From contig JAEYNZ010000026.1 in assembly GCA_023412195.1 (NCBI GenBank), positions 1-37,553 of the forward strand: a DNA stretch of 37,553 nucleotides. Reading direction: 5' to 3'. The notes beneath the pieces were generated by a model. The model was not told where the DNA came from. It saw nothing but the letters and a program-made list of their open reading frames with translations, and did no database searches. The stretch comes from Bacteroidota bacterium. Its GTDB lineage: Bacteria; Bacteroidota; Bacteroidia; Bacteroidales; Prolixibacteraceae. Shown piece by piece: positions 16,236 through 24,784 of the stretch (position 1 is its first letter; every line of letters begins with the position of its first letter). The position numbers and the translations under genes were made by a program.

Positions 16236-18089
16236 ATGAGAAAACTGATGATTAAGAAACTGATACTATATTTTTCTCTTGTAACTGCTGCCATGAGTGC
16301 AACTGCAGAACAAACCCGATTAGTTATGTCAGCACCGGGAGCAGTGGAGATGGGACAACAATTCAGGCTTTCCTTTACAATCAATACAAAAGCATCAAAC
16401 CTTCAACTTCCGCCAGGATTAGGTGATAACTTCGATATATTAATGGGTCCAAGTACAGGGCAATCTACAAGCATAAGCTCCATCAATGGACAGACTACAA
16501 CAGAGGTTACATTTTCATTCACCTATATATTAAGGGCAAAAAAAGAAGGTACATTTGAAATCCGGCCAGCTTCCATAGAAGCAGAAGGAAAAATCATTGA
16601 GTCAAACTCATTGAAAATTCAGGTCGTAACTGCACAGGCACGACAACAACAGCAACAACAGCAACAGCCTCAGGGAAACGAAAGCACCCAGGGAAGGCAA
16701 CAGGTGGATTTGGGAGGTGACAACCTTTTCCTGCGTGTCGAACTGAGCAAACAAAATGTTTTCAGAGGGGAACAACTGATTGCAACAGTAAAACTTTATG
16801 CTGATCCCGATATACCCATTTCAGGTTTCGATGAAGTAAATCTTCCGACCTATGAAGGTTTTTATACACAGGATATAGAAATTCCCAGGCAGATCAATTT
16901 TACACGTGAAGTATTTAACGACAGGATCTACCAGGTGGGTATATTGAAAAAAACTGTACTCATTCCCCAGCAAAACGGAACCCTCACGATAAATCCATTC
17001 AACATGTCGCTATTAGTGCAACAGAGAGTCAGGCCCAGAAGCTTCTTCGATGATTTCTTTAGCGGCATTCAGACTGTCAGGTCAAATATTACAAGCAAAC
17101 CTGTTAACGTAAAAGTTAAAGATTTACCACCTCAGCCCGATCATTTTTATGGCGGTGTGGGTAATTTCGATATAACATCTGAGTTGAATTCGAATCAGGT
17201 AACTACAAATGATGCCGTAACATTAAAAATTACCATAAGCGGAACAGGAAATCTTCGGCTGATCAGAAATCCTGAACTACAGCTTCCTGCTGATTTTGAA
17301 GTGTATGATCCACAGTCAAATGAGAATATTAAAACAACCAATAGTGGAGTCACAGGCAGCAAAACGATAGAATACCTTTTTCAACCAAGGTTTGAAGGTA
17401 ATTATGCTATTCCTGCAGTTCCATTTACCTTTTTTAATCCTGAAACCGGCACATATATTACCCGTTCAACTGAACCCTATACGCTCTATGTAGAAAAAGG
17501 TACAGGATCACAATCAGCTACTGTTATCAATCCCCGGCAAAGGGAAAATCTTCAGTTGCTGGGACAGGATATACGATTCATCCGCCAAAGTAATCCAATG
17601 TTGAGAATGCAGGGGACTACATTTTTTGGAACAACAGCTTTTTATTCGTTGTATGGTGGAAGTACCTTACTTTTCCTTGCATTGATTGTCATCTACAGGA
17701 AAAAAGCCCGTGAAAATGCTAACGCTGCTCTTCTTAGAAACAGGAAAGCCAATCGTGTGGCACTTAAAAGGCTTAGGGAAGCATCATTGCATATGAAAAA
17801 TAACAGGAATGAAGCTTTTTATGAAGCAATTCTTAAAGCATTCTGGGGCTACCTGAGCGATAAACTAGGTATTCCTGTTGCTAAACTAAATCGTGAAAGT
17901 ACCATCATTAACCTGCAGGAAAGGAAAGTGGATAATGAGCTTATTGATGAACTCACCACTATTATTGATACATGTGAATTTGCAAGATACGCACCTGCAG
18001 GCGGCTCCGAGGCCAGGGAGGAGCTCTATAAAAAAGCAGTTTCTGTGATGAGCCGGCTCGACAAAAAAATTAAAAAACAGGTGCAATAA
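16236..18089 (+). CDS. batD: BatD, large membrane-anchored Bat protein
   Basis: The protein has 617 residues. A signal peptide (about 1-24, ending ATAEQ) leads into several Ig-like beta domains (about 25-430), typical of BatD. These contain a short Gln run after VTAQARQ (about 136-146) and the FFDDFFSG stretch. One membrane helix lies near 472-490 (YGGSTLLFLALIVIYRKK). The helical cytoplasmic C-terminus (about 500-617) includes AFYEAILKAFWGYLSDKLGIP, which matches the end of the third Bat-operon protein. The beta domains probably form the extracytoplasmic scaffold of the Bat complex. This is inference, as no activity is known. The batE gene follows after 45 bases. Confidence 0.9.
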   Translation: MRKLMIKKLILYFSLVTAAMSATAEQTRLVMSAPGAVEMGQQFRLSFTINTKASNLQLPPGLGDNFDILMGPSTGQSTSISSINGQTTTEVTFSFTYILRAKKEGTFEIRPASIEAEGKIIESNSLKIQVVTAQARQQQQQQQQPQGNESTQGRQQVDLGGDNLFLRVELSKQNVFRGEQLIATVKLYADPDIPISGFDEVNLPTYEGFYTQDIEIPRQINFTREVFNDRIYQVGILKKTVLIPQQNGTLTINPFNMSLLVQQRVRPRSFFDDFFSGIQTVRSNITSKPVNVKVKDLPPQPDHFYGGVGNFDITSELNSNQVTTNDAVTLKITISGTGNLRLIRNPELQLPADFEVYDPQSNENIKTTNSGVTGSKTIEYLFQPRFEGNYAIPAVPFTFFNPETGTYITRSTEPYTLYVEKGTGSQSATVINPRQRENLQLLGQDIRFIRQSNPMLRMQGTTFFGTTAFYSLYGGSTLLFLALIVIYRKKARENANAALLRNRKANRVALKRLREASLHMKNNRNEAFYEAILKAFWGYLSDKLGIPVAKLNRESTIINLQERKVDNELIDELTTIIDTCEFARYAPAGGSEAREELYKKAVSVMSRLDKKIKKQVQ

Positions 18090-18134
18090 TAATGCTGCAT
18101 ATAAAGAAATTGATAGAATAAACGGATTAAGCTC

Positions 18135-18917
18135 ATGAATAACCACATTATCTTCAATACATTAAAAGGTTCGCTTTTGGCATTAATTCTTGTATTCTCA
18201 TCAAATGCTAAGTCTCAGGATACAATTCAGGTTCTTTGGGAAAGAGCCAATGCCTACTACACTACTGAAAATTACCAGGAGGCTATATCGGCATATGAAC
18301 AAATCAGGAAGACAGGCCAGGAATCTGCAAGACTTTATTTTAACCTTGGGAATGCCTATTATAAAGCCGGCGATATTAATAATGCCATATTATATTATGA
18401 ACGTGCCAGTTTACTTTCGCCTAATGATGATGATATCGAGTTCAACCTTCGCCTCGCAAACCAGTTTGTTGTTACCGAAATTGATGCCCTACCCTTACCT
18501 TTTTTTATTCGCTGGAAGAATAATATTATAAACCTGTATCCTACCGATACTTGGGCAGCAATCAGCATCGGATCATTCATGTTATTCCTTACCCTTCTGG
18601 GGTTATTTATATTTGGACGCAGTTCCGGCATCAAACAGCTATCATTCTGGTTCGGCATTTTTGCAGTAGTCGTTTCGGCTTTTACATTTTCTTTTGCAGC
18701 AAGTCAAAAGAAAAAAATAAATCAAAGAAATCATGCCATCGTATTTTGCCCTCGAGTTACAATAAAAAGCGCACCGGCTCAAAATAGTACAGATTTATTC
18801 CTGCTTTACGAAGGGGTTAAGGTTGAAGTTTCAGATAGTGTAAATACCTGGAAAGAGATAAAACTTTCTGATGGAAATGTAGGTTGGCTTCCTGATTCAT
18901 GTATCGTCAGGATATAA
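18135..18917 (+). CDS. batE: BatE, TPR and SH3-like membrane protein
   Basis: The protein has 260 residues. An N-terminal signal segment (LLALILVFSSNAKSQ) is followed by TPR motifs (about 32-115, with LYFNLGNAYYKAGDINNAI). Two membrane helices lie at about 136-160 and 168-190. A C-terminal bacterial SH3-like domain (about 200-260) begins AIVFCPRVTIKSAPAQNST and ends GNVGWLPDSCIVRI. This is the standard BatE layout, with the SH3 domain probably periplasmic. It is the last gene of the eight-gene operon. I see no clear terminator in the 120 bases after it. Confidence 0.9.
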   Translation: MNNHIIFNTLKGSLLALILVFSSNAKSQDTIQVLWERANAYYTTENYQEAISAYEQIRKTGQESARLYFNLGNAYYKAGDINNAILYYERASLLSPNDDDIEFNLRLANQFVVTEIDALPLPFFIRWKNNIINLYPTDTWAAISIGSFMLFLTLLGLFIFGRSSGIKQLSFWFGIFAVVVSAFTFSFAASQKKKINQRNHAIVFCPRVTIKSAPAQNSTDLFLLYEGVKVEVSDSVNTWKEIKLSDGNVGWLPDSCIVRI

Positions 18918-19038
18918 TTTAACCGAAAACAAAACCTGATTATTAATTAATCCGTAAGTTTCGTGAACAGCAGCAACAGTTTTTACTAACTTTCATGCTG
19001 TATTGCTGCAGAATTCAGCTATAAAAAAAACAAAGTGT

Positions 19039-19785
19039 ATGGAAAATGACTCTAAACTGGCGGTACTCATCGATGGCGACAATATACCTTCAGCATATGT
19101 AAAAGAAATGATGGAAGAAATTGCAAAGTATGGAAATCCTACCATCAAACGCATTTATGGCGACTGGACCAAGCCTTTCCTGGGAAAATGGAAAAACCTG
19201 CTTCTTGAAAATGCCATCACACCCATTCAGCAATACAGTTATACCTCAGGTAAAAATGCTACCGATTCAGCTATGATTATTGATGCCATGGACATTTTAT
19301 ACAGCGAAAAAGTGAATGGTTTTTGCCTTGTTTCTTCCGACAGCGATTTTACAAGACTTGCTACTCGTTTAAGGGAAGCAGGGATGAAAGTATATGGCAT
19401 AGGGGAAAAGAAAACTCCCGAACCCTTTATTGTTGCCTGTGATAAATTTATATATGTAGAAATTCTTCAAAACAGGGCAAAAGAAAGCGAAACGAGTTCC
19501 ATCCCCGATAAACCTGAAAAGAAAACACAGTTTGATAAGATCACACCGAAAGTGGTAAAATTAATTGCATCCACCATATCCGATCTGGCTGATGACGACG
19601 GCTGGGCATTTTTGGGGGATGTTGGCAGTTTATTGCAAAAAAAACAACCTAATTTCGACTCAAGAAATTATGGGTTTGAAAAACTCACTCCGCTCATTGA
19701 TTCCTTAGGAAAATTTGAAATCGATCAACGCGAAGGCAAACAAGGGAAATTCAAATTGATTTTTGTGAGAAATAAAAAACGGTAA
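19039..19785 (+). CDS. NYN-domain putative RNase with LOTUS (OST-HTH) domain
   Basis: The start is placed at ATG 19039 (MENDSKLAVLIDGDNIP), because the upstream ATG at 19003 only adds a Lys/Thr-rich stretch. From there the protein has 248 residues. Residues 1-140 form a NYN (PIN-like) nuclease domain with acidic residues in LIDGDN, KNATDSAM and SSDSDF, the usual metal-binding positions. Residues about 165-245 form a LOTUS domain (FDKITPKVVKLI, GWAFLGDVGSLL, YGFEKLTPLID). The pair resembles eukaryotic MARF1 and bacterial LabA-like proteins, in which LOTUS binds RNA. RNA cleavage or surveillance in the cytoplasm is likely but unproven. It is a single gene between batE and pfkA. Confidence 0.88.
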   Translation: MENDSKLAVLIDGDNIPSAYVKEMMEEIAKYGNPTIKRIYGDWTKPFLGKWKNLLLENAITPIQQYSYTSGKNATDSAMIIDAMDILYSEKVNGFCLVSSDSDFTRLATRLREAGMKVYGIGEKKTPEPFIVACDKFIYVEILQNRAKESETSSIPDKPEKKTQFDKITPKVVKLIASTISDLADDDGWAFLGDVGSLLQKKQPNFDSRNYGFEKLTPLIDSLGKFEIDQREGKQGKFKLIFVRNKKR

Positions 19786-19862
19786 AATAGTATTACATTA
19801 GGTAACGTGATCCGGCAGGTTATCTTTTATTAGTTCATTTTTCTACTAAAGAAAACAATCTT

Positions 19863-20855
19863 ATGAATACAGCAAATAAAAATATAAGGCACCTTGCAGT
19901 GCTTACATCGGGCGGAGACGCGCCAGGAATGAATGCTGCCATCAGAGCAGTAACCAGGAGTGCTATTTATAAAAATATCAAAGTTACTGGTGTAATGAAC
20001 GGCTTCTCGGGCCTTCTGATAAGCGACTTTCATGAATTGCAGTCGCATTCCGTATCAAAAATTATATCAAGGGGTGGCACCATGTTAAAATCATCCCGTT
20101 GCCCGGAATTTCATCAGAAAGAAGCCAGGCAACTTGCTGTCAGGAATATGCTTAATAATCAAATCGACGGCCTTGTAGTACTTGGCGGTGACGGATCTTT
20201 CAGAGGAGCTGACCTTCTGTGGAAAGAGTCTGGGTTTCCTGTTGTAGGTGCTCCCTGCACTATTGATAATGATATATTTGGCACAGACTATACTATAGGT
20301 TTTGATACTGCTCTCAATACAGCAGTAACGGCAATCGACAAAATAAGAGATACAGCCGACTCGCACAACATGGTATTTTTCGTTGAAGTCATGGGACGGC
20401 ATTCTGGCTTTATCGCACTACATACTGCCATTGCCACAGGTGCAGAGGCTGCCTTGCTGCCTGAAACTTATACCAGCATTGAGCAATTATGCAATTACCT
20501 CAGCAGCGAAAGAAGAAAAAACAAAACATCCGGAATTATTATAGTAGCTGAAGGTGATCAGGAAGGCGGAGCAGCAGAAATTGCTGAAAAAGTAAAGAAA
20601 AAACTGCCCGACTACGAAACCAGGGTAACAACCCTGGGGCATGTGCAGCGTGGTGGTTCGCCAACATGTAACGACCGTGTTTTAGCCAGTGTCCTTGGAC
20701 ATGAATGTGTGAATTCACTACTGGAAGGTAAGCATGGGGTAATGGTTGGAATGGTTCAACGTAAAACTGTTCATATACCCTTGGAAGAAGCCTATTCCCG
20801 GCATGATGAAATTGAATCAAGCTGGATAGGAATCAGCCAGATCATATCCATATAA
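19863..20855 (+). CDS. pfkA: ATP-dependent 6-phosphofructokinase
   Basis: The 330 residues are full length. Motifs are TSGGDAPGMNAAIRAV (15-30), GGDGSF (108-113), PCTIDNDIFGTD with the catalytic Asp 135, EVMGRHSGFIAL and GHVQRGGSP. Gly 111 in GGDGS marks the ATP-using type, since pyrophosphate-dependent enzymes have Asp there. It phosphorylates fructose 6-phosphate to the 1,6-bisphosphate, the committed step of glycolysis. GGDGSF has Phe where Tyr is usual, a conservative change. A near -7 element TATCTTTT lies at 19821-19828. It converges with the epimerase gene and no obvious terminator lies in the 73-base gap. Confidence 0.95.
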   Translation: MNTANKNIRHLAVLTSGGDAPGMNAAIRAVTRSAIYKNIKVTGVMNGFSGLLISDFHELQSHSVSKIISRGGTMLKSSRCPEFHQKEARQLAVRNMLNNQIDGLVVLGGDGSFRGADLLWKESGFPVVGAPCTIDNDIFGTDYTIGFDTALNTAVTAIDKIRDTADSHNMVFFVEVMGRHSGFIALHTAIATGAEAALLPETYTSIEQLCNYLSSERRKNKTSGIIIVAEGDQEGGAAEIAEKVKKKLPDYETRVTTLGHVQRGGSPTCNDRVLASVLGHECVNSLLEGKHGVMVGMVQRKTVHIPLEEAYSRHDEIESSWIGISQIISI

Positions 20856-20928
20856 ATACTTTTGCCCATGGAACTGATGTATGCACCCATAATCTGAACC
20901 AATTTCTCTCTGCTCTTTCAGCACTGCC

Positions 20929-22065
20929 CTACCCTTCTGCAGTATGCTTTATACCTATGCCCGGATAATCCTTCAGGTTTATCCTCCCATCCTGAATGGT
21001 TACTCCCTGGTAAGGATCGTTTGAAATAAGCAGGTTCCCATCCAGATCGGCCCACAGTGCCTTTGGTGAAAGCTGGGCTGCGGCTGATATGGCACATGAG
21101 GTTTCCGTCATGCACCCTATCATGATCTTTAATCCCAGGGAATTTCCAAGTTGTATCATTTTATGTGCTTCCCGCATACCCGTGCATTTCATCAGTTTGA
21201 CGTTAATACCTGAATAGATTCCTGCAGCTTTTTGTACATCGGGCAACCGCTGGACAGCTTCATCGCCAATTATGGGCAGGGGTGACCTTTCTGTCAGCCA
21301 TGCATGGTCATCAATCTGATCTTTTGGCATAGGTTGCTCTACAAATACAACCCCTTTTTCATCCATCCAGTAAATCATCTCAAGTGCTTCTTCCCTGTTT
21401 TTCCAACCCTGGTTGACATCTGCGCACAGGGGTTTATCTGTGGCTGATCTGATGGTTTCAACCATTTCCTTGTCATTGGACCCACCAAGTTTAACTTTTA
21501 GTATCTTGTAGGGAGCGGCTTCCAGCACTTTCTGCCTTACAACATCGGGCTTGTCAATTCCAATTGTAAATGAGGTATATGGTGTGTTTTCAGCTGAAAA
21601 CCCCCATATTTTGTACCATGGCTGCCTCATCATTTTTCCTGTCAGATCGTGGAGTGCAATATCAACAGATGCTTTGGCAGCAGTATTCCCAGGTGCAGCC
21701 TCATCCACATATTCCAGTATTTCATCCAGGCGGAACGGATCATTAAACTGTCGAAGATTAAGAGTGCTTAAAAATTGGGAAGCTGTTTTTTGTGATTCGC
21801 CAAGATATGGAGGCATCGATGCCTCTCCGTAGCCTGTTAAACCATCACATTCAATTCTGGTCAGCATAACAGCAGTTGTTGTCCGGGAACTGCCTGCCAC
21901 GGAAAATACATGCTTCAGTTGCAATTCGTATGGTTCAAAAGTTAGTTTTAAGCCTTTTGAAGGTAATGCTCCTTTCATATTCGAATAAGTTATGCGGGGG
22001 ATCATAAAGCTTCCCGCGGTAATAAATGCTGTAGATTTGATAAATTCTCTCCTTCGGTTTTTCAT
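20929..22065 (-). CDS. Exported L-Ala-D/L-Glu epimerase (enolase superfamily)
   Basis: The protein has 378 residues. A twin-arginine signal (NRRREFIKSTAFITAGSF) suggests folded export by Tat. The enolase-superfamily dipeptide epimerase residues are all present: LKVKLGG (Lys 190, Lys 192, acid/base pair), DVNQGW (Asp 216), VEQP (Glu 243), GDEA (Asp 268), INVKL (Lys 290) and the substrate-binding ADLDG (Asp 340, Asp 342). These match the order in the Bacillus Ala-Glu epimerase YkfB. The enzyme interconverts L-Ala-D-Glu and L-Ala-L-Glu from murein. It is the third gene after a transglutaminase-like lipoprotein and a YkfC-like endopeptidase, which supports this substrate. The export signal is unusual, because the Bacillus and E. 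coli enzymes are cytoplasmic. Confidence 0.88.
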   Translation of the reverse strand: MKNRRREFIKSTAFITAGSFMIPRITYSNMKGALPSKGLKLTFEPYELQLKHVFSVAGSSRTTTAVMLTRIECDGLTGYGEASMPPYLGESQKTASQFLSTLNLRQFNDPFRLDEILEYVDEAAPGNTAAKASVDIALHDLTGKMMRQPWYKIWGFSAENTPYTSFTIGIDKPDVVRQKVLEAAPYKILKVKLGGSNDKEMVETIRSATDKPLCADVNQGWKNREEALEMIYWMDEKGVVFVEQPMPKDQIDDHAWLTERSPLPIIGDEAVQRLPDVQKAAGIYSGINVKLMKCTGMREAHKMIQLGNSLGLKIMIGCMTETSCAISAAAQLSPKALWADLDGNLLISNDPYQGVTIQDGRINLKDYPGIGIKHTAEG

Positions 22066-22116
22066 TCTTTACAAACCTTCTGTTCTTGTTTCTTCATGTA
22101 AACTAGTGTCATTTGA

Positions 22117-23283
22117 TCATCTATACCATGGATGTTCTTTAACCCAAACAGTACCCTGGCTCCCTTCAGTGCCAATGATCCGGCGGGCCCTGATGAAGGT
22201 GTTTTTTCGGTATTCCGAATAAATTTCACTTTCCTGATTAAAACTGTTGACGGTAACCATCCCTGAAGCATGGATGTAATTCTTATTACCCAATGAGATG
22301 CCTACATGCGTGATTCTTTCTGGCTGACCTTCAATACCTGCTCTTCCGAAGAAAATTAAATCGCCCGGTTGAAGCAGCTCATATGAATCACCGGGTTCCA
22401 CATTTTTACCATGCATTATCTGCAGCGAAGCATCACGGGCAATTATCAGGCCGTGCATAAAGTAAACCATCTTGGTAAAGCCGCTGCAGTCCATGGCAAC
22501 AGCCGATGTTCCCCCCCAAAGATATGGCCTCCCTTTAAGTAACAGAGCCAGATTGATGAGCAACTCGGATTCTAAAGGCTCATTATCCGTATAACTGGAA
22601 AAGCTTTGCCAGTTCTCGCTGGCTGTATAACCAATCCTTCCGTCGGGAAGCCTGACCATCATGGAATTTTCCTTTTTTCCAACCAGTTCAAGTATACCCC
22701 CCATTGTAATATCGGCAATAGGACTTTTATAATCTTCCATATCATAAACTATGGTAAAGTGACCTGTAAATATAATTCGTTCTGCCTGTTTCCAATTATC
22801 CAGTTCTGCATTGGTAACGGGATGGATACCACCTGCATCAACCCATGCGATATACCGGTCGGGTGTCTGCACCCTGTACCATCCATTTTCTTTGCGCAGG
22901 ATTCGTAAAGGTGTTCCTGCAAGGGCCTGTGTAACCAGTTCTGACGAATGGTCTGGAAATTGTCTGAGATTGGCGGCAGAAAGATTTACCAAACCAAATG
23001 GATTTGCAGCTGCTGATGTATCGGGAAGTAAAATCATTTCATCTGTGACATTGAATGGTTCCAATTCAGCCAACAGCTTATCTTTCATTTCGCTGTTTGT
23101 TGTTTCACCACGTAATACAAGTCTACTGTTCTGCTTTACAATCTCTGCTTCAAAAACAGATTCACGCCTGTCGGGAAAATTTTCAGTTCCAAATTTATCA
23201 GCTACAGCCTGTGCCTGCTGCAATTTTCCGTCACTGCAGGAAATTAAAAGTATTGTGGTAAATATGTAAAACAAATATTTCAT
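22117..23283 (-). CDS. NlpC/P60 murein endopeptidase lipoprotein (YkfC-like)
   Basis: The start is ATG 23283, which overlaps the upstream stop as ATGA. A longer frame from 23349 would overlap that gene by 70 bases and put the signal peptide internally. From 23283 the protein has 388 residues. A lipobox LLISC (Cys 16) is followed by SH3-like domains (about 95-155 and 170-225). A C-terminal NlpC/P60 domain has MDCSGFTK (Cys 266), THVGIS (His 326) and YIHASG (His 338) as the catalytic triad. The layout matches YkfC-type gamma-D-glutamyl-diamino acid endopeptidases, which cut L-Ala-gamma-D-Glu from murein peptides lacking upstream glycans. Its product is the substrate of the epimerase encoded next. 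Confidence 0.88.
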   Translation of the reverse strand: MKYLFYIFTTILLISCSDGKLQQAQAVADKFGTENFPDRRESVFEAEIVKQNSRLVLRGETTNSEMKDKLLAELEPFNVTDEMILLPDTSAAANPFGLVNLSAANLRQFPDHSSELVTQALAGTPLRILRKENGWYRVQTPDRYIAWVDAGGIHPVTNAELDNWKQAERIIFTGHFTIVYDMEDYKSPIADITMGGILELVGKKENSMMVRLPDGRIGYTASENWQSFSSYTDNEPLESELLINLALLLKGRPYLWGGTSAVAMDCSGFTKMVYFMHGLIIARDASLQIMHGKNVEPGDSYELLQPGDLIFFGRAGIEGQPERITHVGISLGNKNYIHASGMVTVNSFNQESEIYSEYRKNTFIRARRIIGTEGSQGTVWVKEHPWYR

Positions 23284-24725
23284 GGTAGCAACTGAACTAC
23301 TCTCATATTGTATTTCCATTTGTTGAAGTATAGATTTCCACCCTTCCATTCCACCTCCCCACGCTGAAAGTCGACTGGTTCGCTGCGGTAAAATGTTTTG
23401 GCAGGTATAAATTCACTGCTATATTCATCATTAACAATCATCCTCCATGCATCAATACCCGATACATAAAAATTCTTCACATGCTCATTATCTGAATCCT
23501 GGAGCCCGAATGACTGGTCGAGCGGTACCCAGCCAATACCTTCATAATAAACCTCAGCCCAATCATGCAGGTTCACCTCCCCCGGGTGCAGCATCCAGCC
23601 ACTCTGCCATTTACAGGGGATACCGCTGTGTCGGGCCAATGTCAAAAAAAGCAGGGTTTGCATGCCACAGTCGCCACGACGGTTTCTCAGCACATACTCA
23701 GAAATATTATCCATGATGCTGTATTCAAGAGCAGAAGCCCATGGTATATTTTGATTTATCCAGTAATAAATGGCATTTACTTTGGCTGCAGGATCCTGCA
23801 TCCCGTATGTTATTTCATGTGCAAGTTTTTTGATTTCATCAGAAAAAAAAATGTGGGGAGGGCGCTGTGAGGTGTAAGTCCTGAATAATTCTGATGAAGT
23901 ATCATATGGTTTGATTTTATCTGATCCGATATCTATCCATTGAGGGGAAGTTTCGAATGTTGCCTTGTATGAAAAGATGGCATCCTGTCCGGCGATTGAT
24001 TCTTTTTCGATATAGAGGCTTCTTTGCAGCGAATTATTACCGGAAAGAATGTAGTTTTCTGAATTAACCGACAGCAGTTCCACATTTCTCTGACGTGGAA
24101 GCGATTCTCTCGGGTATGGCAACCAGCATCTGATGATTTCCCCGGCAGGTACAACTCCGGCGGGTAAGGTGATTGTAAATTCAACCTGGAACTTCCGGGT
24201 GAGATCATCGATAGCCAGTCCTGATGAGATTTTATTGTAAACATCTGTTGTATGCTTCAGGCAGAATTCACCAAGAGGGTCTGGAACGGCACCTTCCTTT
24301 TCAGCTTTTGCCTCCATCGCCATAGAATCGATACGGAACAGATTAGCAACTGCATTCCTGAAGTATCTTTTCTCCCCATCAATCATTTTCATTTCAAGTT
24401 TTCCCGATTCTTCCCATAGCTTAAGCAATTCTTCTTCCAAACCGGGAAACCACCTCTGCAATTCACATTTGATATCTGTCTCATTTTTCGAAAAATCCAG
24501 TAAAACCCTGTCCATTTTTGCCAGAATAATTTCATAAATTTCAGGAAGTTCTTCATCAGGATTATTTTGGATATATTGTTCTATCTGATGCCGTGCCTCA
24601 TGAAACCTGCCATCATGATAATTGCTGATAAATGTGTAATCAGGAGAAAGTTTTTGGCTGCAGGCCAGTTGAAGTGCCAGGCAGATGAGCAAGGAGGCAA
24701 AAATTTTAAAATCCTGAGACATCAT
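23280..24725 (-). CDS. Transglutaminase-like lipoprotein
   Basis: The protein has 481 residues. A lipoprotein signal (LALQLACS, Cys 22) is followed by a helical N-terminal part (about 30-165) and a beta domain (about 190-290, with AGVVPAGEIIRCWLPYPRES). The transglutaminase-like core has RRGDCGMQTLLF (Cys 353), VNLHDWAEVY (His 387) and VPLDQSFG (Asp 403), a complete papain-like triad. Such bacterial proteins are usually peptidases rather than crosslinkers. As the first gene of the operon with the YkfC-like endopeptidase and the epimerase, a role in cutting murein peptides or envelope proteins is plausible but not shown. An exact -7 promoter element lies just upstream. Confidence 0.82.
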   Translation of the reverse strand: MMSQDFKIFASLLICLALQLACSQKLSPDYTFISNYHDGRFHEARHQIEQYIQNNPDEELPEIYEIILAKMDRVLLDFSKNETDIKCELQRWFPGLEEELLKLWEESGKLEMKMIDGEKRYFRNAVANLFRIDSMAMEAKAEKEGAVPDPLGEFCLKHTTDVYNKISSGLAIDDLTRKFQVEFTITLPAGVVPAGEIIRCWLPYPRESLPRQRNVELLSVNSENYILSGNNSLQRSLYIEKESIAGQDAIFSYKATFETSPQWIDIGSDKIKPYDTSSELFRTYTSQRPPHIFFSDEIKKLAHEITYGMQDPAAKVNAIYYWINQNIPWASALEYSIMDNISEYVLRNRRGDCGMQTLLFLTLARHSGIPCKWQSGWMLHPGEVNLHDWAEVYYEGIGWVPLDQSFGLQDSDNEHVKNFYVSGIDAWRMIVNDEYSSEFIPAKTFYRSEPVDFQRGEVEWKGGNLYFNKWKYNMRVVQLLP

Positions 24726-24742
24726 CTGTTTGATTATTTTAA

Positions 24743-24750
24743 CAAAGATA
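24743..24750 (-). promoter_or_regulatory. -7 element TATCTTTG of the murein-peptide operon
   Basis: The reverse strand reads TATCTTTG, an exact TAnnTTTG match, ending 18 bases before the start of the transglutaminase-like gene. That predicts a leader of about 10 nt for the three-gene operon. No convincing -33 element is visible. It lies within the 59-base divergent gap shared with the pseudouridine synthase gene. Confidence 0.45.
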
Positions 24751-24784
24751 AAATATCACCGCAAAACTTTAACTTTTCCGGCAA

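Noticed and set aside
22811..23269. Forward-strand open frame of 152 codons
   Set aside because: It is antisense to the NlpC/P60 gene, whose catalytic triad and operon context are clear.
23284..23349. N-terminal extension of the NlpC/P60 gene from 23349
   Set aside because: It would bury the lipoprotein signal 22 residues inside the protein and overlap the upstream gene by 70 bases. ATG 23283 gives a clean lipobox and an ATGA overlap.
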